NCBI GenBank assembly: GCA_020698575.1 | Contig: CM036255.1 | Span: 18,404,501-18,468,500 of the forward strand | Reading direction: 5' to 3' | Length of the DNA: 64,000 bases | DNA from: Bostrychus sinensis | Taxonomy: Eukaryota > Chordata > Actinopteri > Gobiiformes > Eleotridae | Shown: in pieces, positions 1-10,426 of the stretch | How the letters are laid out: each line of letters begins with the position of its first letter | Position numbering within the stretch: the first letter of the stretch is position 1 | Position numbers and translations under genes: made by a program | Notes under the pieces: model-generated | What the model saw: only the letters and a program-made list of their open reading frames with translations | Told to the model about the DNA's origin: nothing | The model's database searches: none

Positions 1-1116
1 ATATTCAAATGTCTCTATCACTGTTTTCCCCTGTGATTTCTTGTTACTACTCCACTATATATACTGTCTAATAAAACCTGAAAATGGCCAAAAAATGCGT
101 CTTTAAAAAAAGTCCCAGATCTGTTCCATATCCATGCGAAAAAGGAATAATTTCTCTTTGCCCCATTACTGACCTTCCCTGCCTTGCTCTTACTTGTCTC
201 TCTTGATCCAGCGTTTGATACATTTCCAAGTTACCAGGCAGGAGATGTCAGTCAAACTTTATGCAAAATTGAAGCGTGTTCCTGTGGGCAGCTGTTGGCA
301 AATGTGTTGAAATCGTTGTTGAACAGATTGTGCGAAATGGGAGGTTTGACAAAATGTGCCTGGGAAAGATGACTTGTTCCTCCTTCTTCATGTCTTACTT
401 TTGACACTAGCCGGTGTGCTCATGTCAAACTACATCCCAAGAGACATCATGCCCAAAACACACATGTAGCCATCTCTCCCATAACCTGCGTAAGCATATT
501 TCTGACCTTTTTATCCAGCTGCTAGTGTAAAGCTGCTTCTGTCTGTGTGTGCGCGTGTGATGTACACTTGAATATATGCATTACAAAGGCCAGATGCCCT
601 GAAGCCACGGAAATGTTTTGAGCTAAATGTCAGCTGGCAGGGGAGAGCACAAAGCTAGCTAAAAATATAATTATATATCATCTTGGTGCTCACAACCCCT
701 CAGCTTCAGGCTTTTCACTCTACAATATTTAGACAAACAAACACGCTGAAGATACAGCTGCAAAAGCCACTTTGTGAGTCACTTCTGAATTTACGGCTTA
801 ATTACAGCGGCTATTTAAAAATCTTAGCTATTACGTCGTATCTTCTCTCTGCCTCTTACCTAAACAATGTATATACTGCTGCTACTTTGATAACTTGAAA
901 GTAGAAAAGCTCCTTAATGCCAGCTTTTTATTTTATATATTTATAAAGAAGCTTCTTAGGTGATACAGAAGATGAAGGAAAGTGTTAAAAGCCCAATAGC
1001 AGAAATAACAGTACTTAGAGTAAAATGTTTTGCTTCTCTAAGCACGTCTGGCTAAAAAAGTACTCTCCAAGTACTTCTAGTTTAGTTATGTGTTAGAATC
1101 ATTCAGCTTTAACAAC

Positions 1117-1135
1117 TTTTTTTTTTTTTTTTTTT
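1117..1135 (+). repeat. T19 homopolymer
   Basis: Run of 19 T; possible remnant tail of a retroposon on the - strand, body not recognised. Confidence 0.85.
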
Positions 1136-2064
1136 ACCTTGCTACTGCGTCTCGTTAGTGTGGTGTGTGCTTGCGCATTGGCCATTTGTTCTCAAGTAAA
1201 ACTCATCAGGTCCTTGTCTTGTCCGGGACTGCTGCAGTAAATGGTCAGTGGTGTCTTTGACCTTCTCGTAACTGTGATGTATAGTGTAATGTGAGCATAA
1301 GTCAGCGGGATGCTTACACACAGGAATGCACACGCTGTCACATGCTCAGCCTTGGACAGCCTCCCGCTGCCTCTCGCTTCCACAGGTGACCTTCAGCTCT
1401 TCCACATGTAATCTCACTGTCCCTCAGACCTCATCATGTGCTGTTCAACCCAGTCACGTGTTAGTGTTTATTTATGCCAGAGAAATTAGGCAAATCTTTT
1501 TATTGCCGTTTTGAGCTTTTCAGGCTGAGATAAAGTGTTTTTGGATGTTTAAAATGAACCGCAGAGTGAGAGTGCTACCAGATGGGTGGGGAAGCTGAGG
1601 TCCTTCAGTCACATGGATTGCCTGGACATGTGCCTGATAAAAGATCTGCATTAAAGGGCAAGAATCAGCCGATTGCCTGAAAAAGGCCTGATATATTGGT
1701 CGACCTCTAACCAGCATTAACTTTTTAAAATGATGTAAGTGAAATGTTTTCTGTTCTGTTGTAAAAGCCTCCTCTAGTTGCCTAGTTACATGTGTAGTTA
1801 ACAAAATGAGATAATGTGTGCTTTAGAGCCCACTCAAATTAGAAGATGGTTACTGTTACTCTCAGAATAACTAACATGTAGGTGTAGCCATGTCCCACAC
1901 AAACTGTACAAAATGTCCATAGTTTATGTAAAACAACAACTAAGAACGCTCTAACAAACCTAAGGCCAGGTGTAGTAACTAGTACTGGCTAGTGCCTGTG
2001 TGATGTCAGTCTATCAGTAAAATAAACTATGGCATTAAACCTATCTCGGAATAGTAAGGATAAA

Positions 2065-2240
2065 GTAAAGTGCCCACTTCTGGAGTCCAACCAGGGATCT
2101 TCTAGTTCAAGGGTAAATGCTCAATTCTTCCAGCCAGAGAGTGACCCAGAACCATATTAATAAGTCATTATTTCTTCCTTGTGGCTGGAGTTTGTGTCTT
2201 TGATTGTAATGGTATAGAATCTTTAAAATAAATCCTCTCA
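2065..2240 (-). repeat. SINE-like repeat with tRNA-type head (family T), copy 1
   Basis: accagggatcttctagttca agggtaaatgctc is the reverse complement of a tRNA-like head (see finding on family T). Confidence 0.5.
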
Positions 2241-3404
2241 AAAACATTTTTTCCTTGCCCAACCTTTCCCTAAAAAAATTCATCACAATTTTGACCATTC
2301 TTTTTTTGTTTCTTTTTTTTCTTTTTTCAATCTAATGACGATGAAAACATTAATTGCGTCTTGGGAAATTGAAAATGAAAGAATGTTTGTAAAAATGTAA
2401 CAAACTGCAGTTTCACTATTGATTGTATTTGTGTTATCAGTAGAAAAGAAAGTGATCAAAGAAACATGACTGTGTCTGAAGCGTGGGAAGCTAAGCAGTT
2501 AAAATGTGAAGTTCCAATGAGCATGCACAGTGTTAGTGTGCTAGCTTATGTAAAAAATCTTTTTACTTTGATAGATTATCCCACTTAAACTTTGTAACAT
2601 GTCAAATCTGCATCCACTGTTTACAAAGTAGTTTTTCCTTTCTCTTGCTATTTCTGTATACCAACATTATGTAACTCATGTCATGTTAAAGTTGTGACAA
2701 AATGTAAGCTTTTATGTGTGTGTATTTATGTCGGGGTGGGGTGGGGGGGCTGTTGGCAGGAACCTGAGCAGTCGAGAGGAGCAGCGAGGCGGACTGAATC
2801 TAAAAATACCACGGCTGAGTGAGCAGGGCTTAAGATGAGGAAGAGGAGGAAGAGGCTGCCTTCACTGTCAGGCCCGGTCTTCAGTGTGCTCCTCTATGAA
2901 ATATTAGATCTTCATAAGAAAACAGAAACAAATCCATCTGAGGCGAGACAGCTAATTTAAAGTGACGGCACAAACCAGGGAGATTTATATCAGATATTGA
3001 ACAGCAGGAGTGATGCAAAGTGTGTGAAACAACAGTAATGAGTTTGGGCGTGGAGTGTGTTTTGATAGAAGACATAATAATAAAGTGCCGTGACCTCCGC
3101 GGGCTTCAAGGGCGTGTTCACAGCCCAGAGTTAAAAGCTAAGGACGACCCATGCGAGCTCTGGCCTGAGTCCTGAATGCTTGGCAGCCACTGAAGGTAAC
3201 CTGGACTCTATATCTCTGCCTCTCTGACTGTTGGTCGGTCCATCAAACCAGCAAACACCATTTTCATTGGTGTAGCCTCAGGGAACAGTAAATATGTGAA
3301 GTGCTCTAGAAAGCAGTCTGGATTGAGCATGTATAGTTTGTTAGCCTTTAGGAAGATTATTCAAGGAGTAATGGTTGAATTTTAATGAAATGTTATTTTC
3401 CTCA

Positions 3405-3475
3405 GGTCAATGGATAGAGCATTTACCCCTGGACTTGAACATCCACATTATGAGTCCATGTCTTGTACATCTTTA
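3405..3475 (+). repeat. Family T repeat, copy 2
   Basis: caggtcaatggatagagcat ttacccctggacttgaa, then ttatgagtcc in the B-box position; plus orientation of the head. Confidence 0.55.
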
Positions 3476-3854
3476 CTGTACAAGAAAGGATGGATTGGCT
3501 TCTAGTTGATGTGTGCTTTCTATCAAAACTGATATTCATTTTGTTCTTGTTAGAAGTGTAGCACAAAGTAGAGCTGCTATAGTGCGATAAACACTCAAAG
3601 ATGTCAATTTTCTTTGAGAGCCAGGCTTTAGCAAATCACTCCTTTTAGTTGATGTTTTGTCTGATTCACAGCTGCAGCAACTTAACATTGCTGCAAATAC
3701 AGTAGGTCTTTACATACAAGCACTTAGATAAGATTTAGTCCTACATTGCAACAAGGAAGCAGGTGACTTGTGCTCTGTATACTGTCTTGTGATATAAATA
3801 TGTACACAGGTGCAAGACATAGATTGTAAAGCCCAAAACCATGCAACGCAGCAA

Positions 3855-4030
3855 TGCTGTATGCAAATGTTTTAGTGAGGTGTGAAAAATGCTATCAGAG
3901 TCCTTCTATAAAATACAGAATTTTATTTAAAATTTTTGTCATACATTTTTCAGTAAAGTTTGTAATGTGCCAAGGACAAACATGAATTTTGGTGTGGATT
4001 CAGATTACTGTTTAGATCCAAGAGTGTTTT
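3855..4030 (+). mobile_element. Tc1/mariner-type terminal remnant
   Basis: tatgcaaatgttttagtgag gtgtgaaaaatgct, later gtaatgtgccaaggacaaac atgaattttggtgtggattc. It resembles 27088-27180 (acagtactgtgcaaaagttttagtg...gtgaaaaatgctgt) and 30838-30895. Decayed, limits approximate. Confidence 0.45.
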
Positions 4031-5524
4031 AAGGGATTTTGTACCATTTTGAGATATAAGTGTTTTGTGGCTTTACTAGACAATCTTCTTTTTTGCATTT
4101 TGTGTATTTTTGTACACTGATACACCTTTCTTTGTTCATAGCCTTTTTTAAAAACCTGTCCAAGACCTCTGTACAGTACTCTATATTCCTCTGAAGTGTA
4201 CCTCTGAAAATAGCTAAAATTGCAGGAAAACATCTGGCCCACTATTGATCCATCTGCGCTAATGGCCAGAATAAAATTACCCAACTTCTGTTTACTTCTG
4301 TTTAGATTACTCCTGGGTTTTGTTGCACTGGTGACAATAGCAGAGAACACTTTGAGAGCATTGATTTTATTCAGAGGGAATTTCTTTATTCATTTCACCA
4401 GAGCTGCTTCAGTATGAGATTGTTGGCGTGACGCGTGGTTAAAACCATTTGTCTTTGTGTAATTAAATGAAGCGTTGTGATTTCATTTGACATCATGTGT
4501 TGTGCTGTGACTAACTTAATGTGATAGTTGGTATGAATCACCACCAGATGCTTTTAGGAGGGATCCCTCATGAATCAAGCTATATAGGAGTTTTTGTATG
4601 AGAATCTTTAGTAATTGTTCAAACCCAATTTTATTCACAATAAAAATTATATCAGGTATTGAAACTGAATTTGTTTTACAGCTTCATGAAAAAATAGTTG
4701 TTCATTTTGAATGTGATGGCAGCAGCACGTCTCAAATACGTTGGAACAAGGCAACAAAAAGCGTGAAAAAACAGCTGGAGTGAAATTTTTGGAATTAATT
4801 TGGTTATTTGGCAACATTTCAATAAGATGTCTGGGTATGAAAAAGACAATATTGTATTTTGTACAATTCTGTATTATTATTGGATGCTTGTGATTGTCAG
4901 GACTTCAAGCAACACTGCTTTAAAAACATGACTGGTTCTGTACTGCATGGATCAGGAACACCACAGTCTTTGAACAAAGTGCATTTGTGATTTTCAAATT
5001 TTGGTCAATTTGACTATAGAACAGTTTTTCTGTGTTGCCATTATAAGTGAGCTTTAGCCAAGAGACGATGCAGGTGTTCACATAAGACCTTTTCTTATAT
5101 ACACTGTCCCAACTAGGAATAGAGTTTGCATATGCACAGTGTGGTTTTGTAAAGGACAGAACTGGTTGAGACTTAATGGCTTGTGCTCTCATATGCACAA
5201 ACTTAATCCTGCAGGCTAATCGTGAGCATATACTAAAAATAGTCCCTGTAGCTACAGTAACACACACACAGCAGGATATGAGTGATGAGGAAGATGATGA
5301 TGAAGAGCACCAGCTATAGGGAAGGAAGATGATTAGTACAATAAAAAGTCTACACAGCATTTGTGTAATGAGAATAATTTTTTCCACAACAGAAAAAAAT
5401 GCACAAGTTTGTCTGTGCAACTGTCAGATAACCCTATTTCCTGCTTCAGATCACTTATATATTCCATATATATCATATAAAGCACATTTGAACAAATGGA
5501 AAACACGCAATAATAAACATATGG

Positions 5525-5720
5525 TCTTAAACCAGGGATCTTCTTGTTCAGGTGTAAGTGTTTATCCACTGAACACTACATGTTTTATATCTCTAAAACT
5601 AATATTTCATTCCTCTGACCTCTTGGGGATGTAGTGTGTTTGGCCCTATCTCACAATGGAACTCTTACTGGAACCACACCAAAATAGTGATTTCTTCCTT
5701 GGTTCTTTCCTGAACATGTC
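5525..5720 (-). repeat. Family T repeat, copy 3
   Basis: cttaaaccagggatcttctt gttcaggtgtaagtg and tatccactgaac, followed by the associated module ctatctcacaatgg. Confidence 0.55.
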
Positions 5721-5763
5721 ATCAAAATGCAACCATTGCTTCTAGTGTTATTTTAGTGTTATT

Positions 5764-5835
5764 ATCCAGCCACAGGGGTTCAGAGGGTTGCATCAGGAAG
5801 GGCATCCAGCATAAAAACCTAAGTCAAATGTGAAA
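5764..5835 (+). repeat. Interspersed repeat, gggcatcc family, copy 1
   Basis: atccagccacaggggttcag, gcatcaggaagggcatccag cataaaaacctaagtcaaat. Shares order and words with the copies at 26418, 33390, 50536 and (inverted) 57695. Confidence 0.6.
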
Positions 5836-7109
5836 GGAAAGAAGTGTCTTATCTTTCTAATAGACCAACAAACAAACCAACTTGAGAACAATGAGAAAGT
5901 GACTTATGACATGCACTGTAACCACAACTGGATAAAAATACTTGATATTCTCAAAATATTCTCTTAAACAGTATCTATTAATACACCCTCTATGATTAGA
6001 GCCACAGAGATCAAAAGACAGGATCCAGCACTATTATTACAGCTGTGCCTCAAGCATCATTACTACTACTGACTCCTGGTCTCTTTCCTCTGTTCCTATC
6101 CTCTCACAAAGCTTAACATTGTGAACACCACTCTCCTCAGGCCCTAATCTAATAGGGCTACATACACACCTTCCAACAGAGAGGGGAGAGCCAGAGCCTG
6201 CTGGTAAAAATGAGGTCCTGATGGGGGAGAGACAGCCAGTCCGATAAAGGAGATAAATTGAGCACTATAAAGAAGATGACAGGGAGAGAGCTGGTCTTTT
6301 CCGATCCTCAGAGGAGCGATGTCTGGTGGGACCTCATTGTTCACCTGTTTGTGTGTGTGTGTGGTTGTTCGCCAGCTCTGGAGCGCCCCCCTGGGTCCAG
6401 CCTCTTATCTGGATGTTAAAGTCTGAGACCGCAGTGGAGTTAACACATAGAGAAAGGGTATTGATTTTAAGGGGCTGGTGGAGAGAGCAGTGGGGAGCGG
6501 AGCACAGTCTGTAGCAATTGCGGGGGAAAGGGGGGTGGGGGGGCACCGCACTATGAGCCGGGATGTACTGTAAGTGCAAATGGCCCTTTTGAAATCACTG
6601 TTGCTCCACATGTGTGCCATTTCCTCCTGTGTTTTCACTGGCATTGTATTTTACAAACTCAATTCTGAATAACCTGGAGCACTGTGTAATATGTACATAA
6701 AAAATGATGCAATGTTCCTGGATAACTTAGAAGCTTGTATGACTTTTTTGGATGCAGCAGTAACATTTGTACAAATTGTGTTCCAAGACAAAGACTGAAT
6801 AAACCATAGAGATAGAATAGAACACTAGAGTGGACATTCTAGTGGTGAACTGCAGAAACTGGCATCCAGTGCAGCTGCCATATTATGACTGTAGATATTC
6901 TACCAAAGGCTATGTAAATTAATAGGGAGCTGCACTTGCTTTCACAATATTCTTTTAATTTATTTTGTTAATTTGATAACTTTTTTATATTTTTGCTTGA
7001 TCTAATGTCTTAGCTTACTTGCATCAGCACAGAGACATTTTGGACAATTGTTTGTTTCAGACTTGGTTAATGGCATATTTTAATTCACTGTCTCTTATAG
7101 AACTCTCAT

Positions 7110-7142
7110 GGTACGTTCACACCGGACGCGAATCAGGCGTCA
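7110..7142 (+). repeat. Left terminal inverted repeat of the TTCGCG element
   Basis: 33 bases, exact reverse complement of 8178-8210; the match breaks at the next base inward (7143 versus 8177). Confidence 0.95.
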
Positions 7143-8177
7143 AATTCGCGTCATTCGCGTCTAGTTAGACGCGTGACCATTTTGAATTCACTCGCGTCAT
7201 TCGCGCGTGAAATTCGCTCTATTCGCGCGGGAATGACGCGAATTCACTCGCGCGAATGAGGCGAATTGGACGCTTCATTCGCGTCAAATGAGGGGCATGG
7301 CCGCTTGGGCTACTCCTGAGCCTGTCTGGGTTTGGTCCTCTGTGTCCCGTGTGGCTGCGAGGACCTCTCCCCAGGACACTGCTGCTGTACAGCAGCATTA
7401 ACCCCAGAGACAGAGCTGAGACACCTGGGGTTATTTCTTGTACATTAGCTCTCTCTAGTGGTTTTGGGGTCTGGTCTAGTCCCAGGCTCTGTATTTTCTG
7501 TTGTTCTGGAGAATGCAATAACTGCTAATATAACAAACACATCTCAATAGGCTATTTTGGTAAAGTTAACCCCCCTTTATTTACTTGTATTTATTTGTGT
7601 GTTCTTGATGTCACGATAATCAGAGTCAGCCTCTGTCACAGGCTTGTATCACATATAACAGCTATAACCACAGTCACACAGAGCTAAACAGCCATATTTA
7701 TTTTATTTTTATAGTGTTTTCTGTCTTTATCCTGTCTTCATCCTGTCTTCATAAAAGTAGAAGAGCTGCTGTAGGCTGTAGCTTTTATCTCCGGGTTCAC
7801 TCTGAAGCCTCGATGATTGTTTTGCTGGATCTCCGAGGCAGGGATCTCCTCCTGTTACGTCGTACGTAACCACGTCATTGCTACAGCAGGTTCCTGATTG
7901 GTTAACGCGGCGCGAATGTTCGCAGAAGTTCAAATTTTTCAACTTCCGCGACCAGAGCGTTGGACGCGAATCTGCGTTGTTCGCGTCTTCCGCCGATTCG
8001 CGTCTCCGCCTATTCGCGGGACTCGCGCGTCAAACGCTCAATTCGCGTCATTCGCGCCGCGCTATTCGCGGGATTCGCTTGATTCGCGTCGCGCCATTCG
8101 CGTCATTCGCGCCGCAGGACGCTTGTTCGCGTCTGAACGCGGCTCTCCATAGACTTAACATGGTAATCACTCGCGCC

Positions 8178-8210
8178 TGACGCCTGATTCGCGTCCGGTG
8201 TGAACGTACC
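8178..8210 (-). repeat. Right terminal inverted repeat of the TTCGCG element
   Basis: 33 bases, exact reverse complement of 7110-7142, ending ...GGTGTGAACGTACC followed by AT. Confidence 0.95.
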
Positions 8211-8635
8211 ATTATACTAATCTTATGCTTGGTGCAATGGCCATTCTAATACCTTTACAAATACAAACATGCAGTGGATCTGGATAAAAGTACAGACATG
8301 TGCAATATTAATAATGTTAATATTATTTTTTGTATTTCATTGAAAACCCTACTGATAGAGATTTATTACAAGTTCAAAAATATCACTGTTTCTCAATTTC
8401 CAACATGTATTTTTTTAAGTTATGTTATTGTTTTTACATTACTTACCATCAGAATTAGCCTTATCCTGCAGTCACAAGATGGCTGCAGGAATTGCCACAC
8501 AAGCAGTTGCTATGGCCACTCTAGTGTTCAATTTATCTCTATGGAATAAACTATGCTATATTGCTAATGTGTTATTGAAGTTGTTTGTGCAAGATCTGTG
8601 ACTTTTTGTATGCGTCTGTGTAAGAAGGTAATGTT

Positions 8636-8782
8636 GGATCGCCTTGGTAGCTTACCTCATAGGACACACAGTACCAGAGCAACCTGGGTTCAGCTCTGGC
8701 TCAGGTCCTAGCTCAGTGTCATCTCTGTCCATCTCTGTCAAATTAAGTCTAAAGAAGACCAAAAAAATTAAAAAAAGATGGT
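8636..8782 (+). mobile_element. Second tRNA-derived SINE type, degraded
   Basis: ggtagcttacctcatagg is A-box-like and cctgggttcagctctgg B-box-like. The tail ctctgtcaaattaagtctaa agaagaccaaaaaaattaaa matches the usual ...caaataaaggc...aaaaaa ending of teleost tRNA-SINEs. Family not named. Confidence 0.5.
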
Positions 8783-9149
8783 AATGTTAATATTGTTCTG
8801 CAAAATTATGGGTTTAAAGGTCAACTCTTGTTAGGTTTTTACATTTAGTTCACATTCATAATAATCATTTAATGTTTTCCTTGCATTTATATTAGTTCTA
8901 AGTCAAATTGATAAAAAAAAAAACTAGTACTGACTGTACAGCTCTGTTTCCACTGATTCCTCACAGCTATTTTTCCATTTTGTAGTAAAATTGCATCATA
9001 AAAAAAGTCTGCTGCTCTCTTCACCTGTTTTTTTTTATTGCATTAGAAACATTCTCTACTTCTTTTTTTAGTCAGATAATATTTAAAAGTATGGATAAAA
9101 GCATACTATAGCTTTTTTAAGTGGTTATGCACACTTCTATTTCTATAAA

Positions 9150-9330
9150 ATATAGAAGAGAATGAAAGAATAGAAGCTTTATTGTCATTGTCTGTTCAAA
9201 AACAATGAATGAAAGTTCTCTTGGAGCGCTCCAGTACAGCAACAATAAGAAAATATAGCTGAGTAGTAGTGAATAGTGAATTGAAAGCATATTGATATAA
9301 CATGACCGTGGTGCAAATAGCATATACCCA
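9150..9330 (+). repeat. tagaagctttattgtcattgt repeat fragment
   Basis: atagaagctttattgtcatt gtctgttcaaaaacaatgaa is the start of a common teleost interspersed repeat (tttattgtcatt...aacgaaatt). Limits approximate; family not named. Confidence 0.4.
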
Positions 9331-10258
9331 CCTGCAGGATGACCGGCCTAATGAACAGTGCCTGGACAACAATCAAACCATTTTCTTTTATATGAGGGCA
9401 CTGCTGTCTCCTAAAACATCTGTTTGACCTGTAATTGTCTGAATTGGCAGTTGCTGTCCACTCAGAGGATGTTGGTCACATGAGTCAGTTTCTCATAGCA
9501 GTAGTCACTCTGTTAGTCAGTGAGTGGGCTTATGTAACAGTAACTCAACAGGAGAGCTTTAAACACACACTGTATATATCTGAGGTGTTTCTCCATCTGC
9601 TCCTCTGACCTGTCCACACCTGTTGTTCAATATTTGTATCATTAATTATTTTCTTTTAGTGCACTTCCTATGAATCACCAGAAAATGACAGTTAAATGTT
9701 GGTTTTGCATATGTGGCATGATAAATTGGAGACTTTTGAATGTAATCTCTTCTATGACATGATATTATCATGGTTTACACAATGCACATGTATGGTTTAA
9801 TAATTAGATTTTTGATTTATGCTATTTAAAACTTTAACTTGTTTCTTTTTGGCTTTCCCCTTCCTTTTTTGTTTTGTTTTGAGCACTTTATTTATGAAAT
9901 GTGTCTTGTTTTATACAAAAAAAGACAGACAGACAGTACAATAATCACAATAACCAAATACAGTGGCAGAAGTGACAGGTGTGTTGACAATGACATACCT
10001 ACCTAAAACAAAACAGAGACAAAATAACAGCTGCAGCATACACATTATACAGAAGTCATATTATTGTTCAAACGGCATACTTGATAATACAATACTGTAA
10101 AATGGTAATGTCTTAACACATTCAATAAAGGATGTCCAGATCTTATTGTAGCTTTTCAATCAACCCTGCAAACTGTACCGTGAGGCTTTCCCTTCCTTTC
10201 TAATTCTTTCTAACATTTTTAATTGATGATGTGATAATGATTGCGTGTCTGTCAACAG

Positions 10259-10426
10259 TGGAGCTGGAGGCTGACCACGCACAGAGAGTTCCTGGGGCGG
10301 AGCCAGGAGGAGTCCCGCCCACACAGGTGAAACTCAAAGAGAGGCAGAAGTTCTTCGAGGAGGCGTTCCAGCAGGACATGGAGCAGTACCTGTCCACGGG
10401 CTACCTGCAGATAGCTGAGAGGAGAG
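10259..10426 (+). CDS. dtnbp1: dtnbp1 exon: end of coiled coil (KLKERQKFFEEAF block)
   Basis: The acceptor is ...gtcaacag at 10251-10258 and the donor is GAGAG|gtgag at 10427. The exon is 168 nt and starts and ends in phase 1. It encodes ELEADHAQRV, then a Pro/Gly-rich stretch, then KLKERQKFFEEAFQQDMEQY and LSTGYLQIAERR. It corresponds to the human exon beginning AELDAEHAQKV. Between HAQRV and KLKERQ there are 13 residues rich in Pro and Gly, where human has nine helix-forming residues (LEMEHTQQM), so the coiled coil is probably interrupted here. Confidence 0.95.

Larger units (their letters stand above)
7110..8210. mobile_element. Non-autonomous DNA transposon with 33-bp perfect inverted ends and TTCGCG-rich interior
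   Basis: The ends 7110-7142 and 8178-8210 are perfect inverted repeats of 33 bases (begin GGTACGTTCACACCGGAC). They are flanked on both sides by AT (7108-7109, 8211-8212), consistent with a two-base target duplication, though AT is palindromic and could also belong to the ends. Next to both ends lie dense, irregular arrays of ATTCGCGTC / GACGCGAAT units (about 7120-7290 and 7905-8200). The middle (7290-7900) is ordinary sequence with no convincing transposase. Length 1,101 bases. The very high CpG content stands out from the AT-rich intron. The superfamily is not identified. Confidence 0.9.
1..10258. other. Probable large dtnbp1 intron
   Basis: No exon was recognised. I looked for the expected preceding dysbindin exon (CELERCKH...KNKRKELETFK block) on the + strand and did not see it. 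Contains tRNA-like SINE pieces, a Tc1/mariner-type remnant near 3855-4030, a 1.1 kb CpG-rich inverted-repeat element at 7110-8210, and repeat-poor stretches (2760-3190, 6130-6640) that might be regulatory. Genes in other frames are not supported. Confidence 0.7.

Noticed and set aside
4920..5420. 166-residue open frame on the - strand
   Set aside because: No known domain; includes a Ser run from a short GAT/GAA repeat; no splice or codon evidence. Treated as chance.
7120..7290. CRISPR-like array from the repeated TTCGCG words
   Set aside because: Units are 9-10 bases, irregularly spaced and inverted among themselves, with no spacers, and the genome is vertebrate.
7219..7518. Open frame inside the TTCGCG element as a transposase
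   Set aside because: Only 99 residues, no DDE, helix-turn-helix or zinc-finger pattern; the element is most likely non-autonomous.
7898..8180. Arg/Phe/Ala-rich frames on the + strand
   Set aside because: They are translations of the ATTCGCGTC word array.
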